A DNA stretch of 64,000 bases, from NCBI GenBank assembly GCA_050874665.1, contig JBNMLC010000002.1:62001-126000 (forward strand), read 5' to 3'. Source of the stretch: RUG11237 sp050874665. Lineage in GTDB: Bacteria > Bacillota > Clostridia > Lachnospirales > Lachnospiraceae. Position 1 is the stretch's first letter. Each line of letters starts with the position of its first letter. The notes under the pieces are model-generated. The model was not told the DNA's origin and ran no database searches. It worked only from the letters and a program-made list of their open reading frames with translations. The position numbers and the translations under genes were made by a program. Shown piece after piece: positions 59,387 through 64,000 of this stretch.

Positions 59387-60901
59387 ATGACAGGAAAAGT
59401 GTGGCTTGTTGGAGCCGGTCCTTCGGATATAGGGTTGATGACAGTAAAAGGCAAACAAGTATTAGAAGAGGCGGAAGTAGTAGTGTATGATGCCCTGGTG
59501 GGACTTGGAATTCTTGCAATGATTCCGGGGGAGGCAGAACGAATCAATGTTGGAAAACGTATGGGACATCACATTATGAAGCAGGAGGAAATCAACCAGG
59601 TATTATGCGAAAAAGCAAGAGAAGGAAAACGTGTAGTACGTCTAAAGGGCGGAGATCCCTTTCTATTTGGCAGAGGAGGGGAGGAAATAGAGTTTCTTAA
59701 GAAAAATGGAATTTTTTGTGAGGTTGTTCCGGGAGTTACATCTGCAATTTCGGTACCGGCCTATCATGGAATCCCTGTTACGCATAGAGATTTTAGCTCT
59801 TCGTTACATATTATTACAGCACACAAGAAAAAGGGAACAGATTTAGACATAGACTTTGCTTCTTTGGTAAAGCTTCAGGGCACTCTTGTATTTTTAATGG
59901 GAGTGACAGCTATGGAGGATATTTGCGAGGGACTGATGCATGCCGGAATGAGTAAAGACACCCCGGCAGCAGTACTGCAAGAAGGTACGACTGCAAGACA
60001 GAGAAGGGTGGTAGCTACAGTAGCAACACTGCGAGAAGAAGCAGAGAGGAACAATATACAGTCTCCTGCAATTATTGTGGTTGGTCGAGTGTGTGCATTG
60101 GCAAATGAATTATCATGGTATGAAGAAATGGAATTATCAGGTAAACGAATTTTAATTACCAGACCAAGACATATGATTTCAAAAATGGCGCAGAAGCTTC
60201 GGGAGAAAGGGGCGGAAGTTTTAGAGGTACCTGCGGTATCAGTGATACCTCGTAAAGAGTTAGCACCTTTTAAGGAGGCACTGGAAGAACTTGATAATTA
60301 TACGGTGCTTGCATTTACCAGTCCAAGTGGTGTCCGAGTCTTTTTTGAACAGTTGAAGCTTACGGGAACGGATATTCGTAAGCTTGCACATTTAAAAATC
60401 GCTGCGCTGGGGAAGGGAACTGCAAAGGAAATAGAAGAAAAGGGAATGTTTGTGGACTACATGCCAAAAGAGTATGATGCAGCATCTTTAGGAAGGCTGT
60501 TGTGTCAGAAATGCTCGAAGGAAGATGTGATTTTTCTGCCAAGAGCTTCCAATGGGAACCCTCAACTAGTGGAGGAGGCAGTAAAATGTGGTGCCAGAGT
60601 GGTAGAACTTCCAATTTATGATACGGTATATGAAAATAATCAGATACTTTCCCTGACACAGGAAATAAGTCAAAACACTATTGACTATGTAGTATTTACC
60701 AGTGCGTCTACGGTAAAGGGCATTGCACAATTACTAGAACCTGATGTGTATCAGAAGGTGCAGGCAGTTTGTATTGGACCAAAAACAGAGGAAGCTGCAA
60801 AAAGCTATGGTATGCATACTTTTGTTTCCAAAGAGGCTACGATACAAAGTGTGATAGAAAAGTTAGAGGAACTTACATACAAGGAAAAGAAAGGAAAGTG
60901 A
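59387..60901 (+). CDS. cobA-hemD: Fused uroporphyrinogen-III C-methyltransferase / uroporphyrinogen-III synthase
   Basis: 504 residues from ATG 59387 (ATG 59381 is possible). Residues 1-245 are SUMT: VWLVGAGPSDIGLMTVKG, VRLKGGDPFLFGRGGEE, VPGVTSAISVPAYHGIPVTHR. Residues about 250-500 are HemD: GKRILITRPRHMISKMAQKL, LAFTSPSGVRVFF, VVFTSASTVKGIAQLL. One protein thus closes the ring and makes precorrin-2, the branch toward cobalamin and sirohaem. Fusion is common in Clostridia. Confidence 0.95.
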   Translation: MTGKVWLVGAGPSDIGLMTVKGKQVLEEAEVVVYDALVGLGILAMIPGEAERINVGKRMGHHIMKQEEINQVLCEKAREGKRVVRLKGGDPFLFGRGGEEIEFLKKNGIFCEVVPGVTSAISVPAYHGIPVTHRDFSSSLHIITAHKKKGTDLDIDFASLVKLQGTLVFLMGVTAMEDICEGLMHAGMSKDTPAAVLQEGTTARQRRVVATVATLREEAERNNIQSPAIIVVGRVCALANELSWYEEMELSGKRILITRPRHMISKMAQKLREKGAEVLEVPAVSVIPRKELAPFKEALEELDNYTVLAFTSPSGVRVFFEQLKLTGTDIRKLAHLKIAALGKGTAKEIEEKGMFVDYMPKEYDAASLGRLLCQKCSKEDVIFLPRASNGNPQLVEEAVKCGARVVELPIYDTVYENNQILSLTQEISQNTIDYVVFTSASTVKGIAQLLEPDVYQKVQAVCIGPKTEEAAKSYGMHTFVSKEATIQSVIEKLEELTYKEKKGK

Positions 60902-60907
60902 CAAAGC

Positions 60908-61891
60908 ATGGATATGCAGAAAAGACCGAGAAGAATCAGAGGAAACGAAACCATAAGACGTATGGTAAGAGAAACCAGAGTAGATAAAGCGTCTTTGATT
61001 TATCCTATGTTTGTGATGGAAGGGCTGAAAGGAAAAGAACAAATCAGTGCTATGCCAGGACAGTACCGTTATGGTATGGACTGTATGAATCGGAAAATAG
61101 AGTCTTTGTTACAGAAAGGGGTTTCAAGTGTGATGCTGTTTGGAATTCCTGAACACAAAGATGAATGTGGCAGTGGTGCTTATGCTCAACAGGGAATTAT
61201 CCAACAGGCTGTTGCTAAGATTAAAAGTGATTATCCGGAAATGTATGTGATTACAGATGTTTGTATGTGCGAATATACTTCTCATGGTCATTGCGGTATG
61301 TTAAAAGGAAACTATGTGGACAATGATGCTACTCTGGAACTGCTTTCTAAAACAGCATTATCTCATGTACAGGCAGGAGCTGATATGGTAGCACCATCTG
61401 ATATGATGGATGGAAGGATTGCAAGTATCCGGAAGATATTAGATCACCACGGATACGTGGAAACACCAATTATGTCATATGCGGTAAAATACGCATCCTC
61501 TTTTTATGGACCGTTTAGAGAAGCAGCCGGTTCTGCTCCGGCTTTTGGTGACAGAAAATCTTACCAGATGGATTTTCATAATGTAAAAGAGGGAGTGAAG
61601 GAAGCTTTGCTTGATGTGGAAGAAGGAGCTGACATTATTATGGTAAAACCGGCATTGTCTTATTTAGATGTGATTCGCAGAGTAGCAGATGAAGTGAATC
61701 TCCCGGTAGCAGCCTACAGTGTCAGCGGCGAGTATGCGATGGTAAAGGCTGCAGGCAGTTTGGGATACATTGAGGAGGAAAAGATTATTTGTGAGATGGC
61801 AGTAAGTACATATCGTGCCGGTGCAGATATTTATCTGACTTATTTTGCAGAAGAATTAGCAGGCTTTATGAATGAAGGAAGGATTGGATAA
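60908..61891 (+). CDS. hemB: Delta-aminolevulinic acid dehydratase (porphobilinogen synthase)
   Basis: 327 residues. The active-site lysines lie in SYAVKYASSFYGPFREAAGS and IIMVKPALSYLD. TDVCMCEYTSHGHCG has three cysteines that bind catalytic zinc. APSDMMDGRIASIRKIL is the HemB signature. It joins two aminolevulinates to porphobilinogen. It starts six bases after cobA-hemD. Confidence 0.96.
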   Translation: MDMQKRPRRIRGNETIRRMVRETRVDKASLIYPMFVMEGLKGKEQISAMPGQYRYGMDCMNRKIESLLQKGVSSVMLFGIPEHKDECGSGAYAQQGIIQQAVAKIKSDYPEMYVITDVCMCEYTSHGHCGMLKGNYVDNDATLELLSKTALSHVQAGADMVAPSDMMDGRIASIRKILDHHGYVETPIMSYAVKYASSFYGPFREAAGSAPAFGDRKSYQMDFHNVKEGVKEALLDVEEGADIIMVKPALSYLDVIRRVADEVNLPVAAYSVSGEYAMVKAAGSLGYIEEEKIICEMAVSTYRAGADIYLTYFAEELAGFMNEGRIG

Positions 61892-63174
61892 TGGAAAAAT
61901 CAGAAGCATTGTTTCAAGAAGCAGTAAAATATATACCTGGTGGTGTAAACAGTCCGGTACGTGCCTTTGGCAATATTGGAATGACACCAAGATTTATACA
62001 GCGGGCGGAAGGTGCCTACTTGTTTGATGTGGATGGCAGAAAATATTTAGATTTTATTGGCTCATGGGGACCAATGATTTTAGGCCATAACCAGAAAGAC
62101 GTGTTAGAAAGTGTGCTGGCTGCCTGCAAAGATGGCTTAAGTTTTGGAGCAGCTACAGAACGGGAAGTGGAAATGGCAAAACTGATTAGTCAGATGGTTC
62201 CGGCAGTGGAAATGGTTCGCATGGTAAATTCCGGAACAGAAGCAGTGATGAGTGCTGTTCGGGTAGCTCGTGGCTATACAAAGAGAAAGAAAATAGTAAA
62301 GTTTGCGGGTTGTTATCACGGACATTCCGACGCTATGCTTGTTTCGGCAGGTTCTGGAGTGATGTCAAGTGGTGTTCCGGACAGCGAGGGCGTTACAAAG
62401 GGTTGTACAGAGGATACGGTGAGTGCTGTATATAATGATCTTGCCGGCGTGAAGGAATTATTTGCTTTCATGGGAGAAGAAATTGCGGCAGTTATCGTAG
62501 AACCTGTGGGGGCTAACATGGGTGTGGTTCCACCAAAGGAAGGATTTTTAGAAGGACTTCGAAAGATATGTACAGAGTATGGAAGCCTTTTAATCTTTGA
62601 CGAAGTGATTACGGGATTTCGTCTGGCGTCCGGCGGTGCCAGCGAGTATTTTCATGTGCGCCCGGATTTACTTACGTTCGGCAAAATTATTGGTGGCGGC
62701 ATGCCGGTGGGAGCCTATGGTGGAAGGCGCGATATTATGGAAATGGTTGCACCTTCAGGGCCTGTGTATCAGGCAGGAACCTTAAGTGGAAATCCTGTGG
62801 CAATGGCAGCAGGGTTGACACAGCTTACCATATTAAAGAATCACCCAGAAATCTATACTTCATTAAATGAGATGGGTGATTATTTCTTCGGAGGATTACA
62901 AAAAATAGTAAAGGAAGCAAAGGCACCCTGCTGTGTAAACCATACGGGCTCTTTGGGCTGCTTGTTCTTTACAAAGGAGCAGGTTACGGATTACACTTCG
63001 GCAAAGACAGCGGATACCGTAAAATATGCAGAATACTTTAAATATATGTTGGAACATGGTGTGAATCTGGCACCAGCCCAATTTGAAGCAATGTTTTTGT
63101 CTGCGGCACACAAAAAAGAAGAATTGGATTATGTACTAGAACTGGTGCAGGATTATTTTCAAGGGAAAGAATAG
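61891..63174 (+). CDS. hemL: Glutamate-1-semialdehyde 2,1-aminomutase
   Basis: 427 residues; start shares one base with the hemB stop. YIPGGVNSPVRAFG, VNSGTEAVMSAVRVARGYT and LLIFDEVITGFR are class III aminotransferase/HemL motifs; the PLP lysine is in LTFGKIIGGGMPVGAYGG. It makes 5-aminolevulinate from the HemA product. Confidence 0.96.
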   Translation: MEKSEALFQEAVKYIPGGVNSPVRAFGNIGMTPRFIQRAEGAYLFDVDGRKYLDFIGSWGPMILGHNQKDVLESVLAACKDGLSFGAATEREVEMAKLISQMVPAVEMVRMVNSGTEAVMSAVRVARGYTKRKKIVKFAGCYHGHSDAMLVSAGSGVMSSGVPDSEGVTKGCTEDTVSAVYNDLAGVKELFAFMGEEIAAVIVEPVGANMGVVPPKEGFLEGLRKICTEYGSLLIFDEVITGFRLASGGASEYFHVRPDLLTFGKIIGGGMPVGAYGGRRDIMEMVAPSGPVYQAGTLSGNPVAMAAGLTQLTILKNHPEIYTSLNEMGDYFFGGLQKIVKEAKAPCCVNHTGSLGCLFFTKEQVTDYTSAKTADTVKYAEYFKYMLEHGVNLAPAQFEAMFLSAAHKKEELDYVLELVQDYFQGKE

Positions 63175-63177
63175 CAG

Positions 63178-64000
63178 ATGGAAGAAAAGACAATAGAAAG
63201 AATGCTGGCACAAAGCAAACCAGTTTCTCTGGAAACTTTAAAGGCGGCAAAAGAGCACTGGAATAAACTTGCAAAGCCATTGTATGGTCTTGGAAAATTA
63301 GAAACGATAATCAGTCGTATGGCAGCAATCCAGGGGAACAGTAGTAAAGTATTGACAAGTAAGGCGGCATTGGTGATTATGTGTGCAGACCACGGAGTAG
63401 TTGCAGAGGGCGTTACACAGACCGGTTATGAAATCACTAAGGTAGTTACGGATAATTTTGTACAAGCAAAAAGTAGTGCGGCTATTATGGCAAAAGAGGC
63501 CGGCGTGGATATATTTCCGGTAGATATTGGAATCAATTGTGCCCCTTATCAGGGAAATGAATTAAAACGAGGAAGCATATTAAATAGAAAGATTGCAAGA
63601 GGCAGTGGAAATATTGCAAAAGAACCGGCAATGAATGAGGAAGAATGCAGACAGGCACTGGTTACAGGCATTCAATTGGCAGGTCAGTTAAAGGATATGG
63701 GATATCATATGATTGTTACCGGAGAAATGGGAATTGGAAATACCACACCTAGTAGTGCGTTGGCATCTCTTCTTTTGCAGCAGCCGGCAGAGAAAATGAC
63801 AGGAAGGGGTGCAGGACTTTCAAAAGAGGGAATGGAGCGGAAAAAGACTGTAGTGCAGACGGCCCTGAAACGTTATGAAAGCCAGAGAAAGACGGGAGAT
63901 GCCATAGAAATGCTGGCACATTTGGGAGGCTATGATATTGCAGGAATGACCGGATTATTTTTAGGGGGATATATTCACAAGCTTCCTGTCCTGATTGATG
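63178..64000 (+). CDS. cobT: Nicotinate-nucleotide--dimethylbenzimidazole phosphoribosyltransferase, N-terminal part (runs off the window)
   Basis: 274 complete codons are visible from ATG 63178, three bases after the hemL stop; no stop before 64000. LAKPLYGLGKLETIISRMAAIQG, IMCADHGVVAEGVTQTGYEIT, GEMGIGNTTPSSAL, GRGAGLSKEGMERK and MLAHLGGYDIAGMTGLFLG are CobT motifs. It activates the lower-ligand base of cobalamin. Its place behind the hem genes shows that this tetrapyrrole operon feeds vitamin B12. Confidence 0.95.
   Translation, partial: MEEKTIERMLAQSKPVSLETLKAAKEHWNKLAKPLYGLGKLETIISRMAAIQGNSSKVLTSKAALVIMCADHGVVAEGVTQTGYEITKVVTDNFVQAKSSAAIMAKEAGVDIFPVDIGINCAPYQGNELKRGSILNRKIARGSGNIAKEPAMNEEECRQALVTGIQLAGQLKDMGYHMIVTGEMGIGNTTPSSALASLLLQQPAEKMTGRGAGLSKEGMERKKTVVQTALKRYESQRKTGDAIEMLAHLGGYDIAGMTGLFLGGYIHKLPVLID

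Overview
The window looks like a chromosomal segment of a low-GC, endospore-forming, anaerobic Firmicute, most likely a gut-type Lachnospiraceae. Reasons: A+T-rich DNA with strong GGAGG-type ribosome sites, oxygen-sensitive fermentation genes (pyruvate formate-lyase and its activase), a paired GlgC/GlgD, sporulation-linked genes (SpoVG, CwlD-like amidase, Csp-like protease, YtvI-like permease) and the Firmicute order gdpP-rplI-dnaB. I saw no rRNA, tRNA, CRISPR, phage or insertion sequence.

Layout. 1-4.6 kb: end of a parvulin-like foldase, a histidine phosphatase, a YbaK deacylase, an esterase, a SigV/RsiV-like sigma/anti-sigma pair with its own ECF promoter, and a flavin reductase. 4.8-10 kb: gdpP-rplI-dnaB, a large palindrome, a MerR-type protein and a 56-residue ferredoxin. 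10.2-14.9 kb (minus strand): a secreted orphan, pflA, and a pyruvate formate-lyase in which the catalytic body (679 aa) and the glycyl-radical domain (80 aa) are separate genes, with a 67-aa cysteine-containing relative of the radical domain between them. 15-22 kb: YtvI-like permease, pseudouridine synthase, ABC-F protein, MecA, a kinase fused to a degenerate ParA-like domain, and an acyltransferase. 22.4-31 kb: spore/cell-wall hydrolases, tsaC, rpiB, dCMP deaminase, metG, a class A PBP. 31-36 kb (minus): prs, a DnaI-like loader and DnaD next to two tandem pairs of DnaA boxes, then murC. 36-41 kb: glgCD, spoVG and a Csp-like protease. 41-47.5 kb: the complete F-type ATP synthase operon atpBEFHAGDC behind a promoter preceded by eight helically phased A-tracts. 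47.6-56.1 kb: a folded GC-rich element, then an accessory gene run of unknown product: zinc alcohol dehydrogenase, GH13 enzyme, solute-binding-fold protein without a signal peptide, RibD-C-type reductase, AAC(3) acetyltransferase, MATE exporter and MFS transporter. 56.1-57 kb: a yybP-ykoY-type manganese riboswitch and mntP. 57.2-64 kb: tetrapyrrole genes hemA-hemC-cobA/hemD-hemB-hemL running into cobT, which points to cobalamin.

The two places most likely to hold undescribed biology are the split pyruvate formate-lyase locus with its extra small cysteine protein (12.2-14.8 kb) and the accessory operon at 47.8-56.1 kb. Secondary signals are the DnaA-box cluster at the dnaD promoter, the curved DNA before atpB, the folded element at 47.64-47.74 kb, and the long hairpin between the Mn aptamer and mntP. 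Functions are assigned from visible motifs and family knowledge; no database search was possible.
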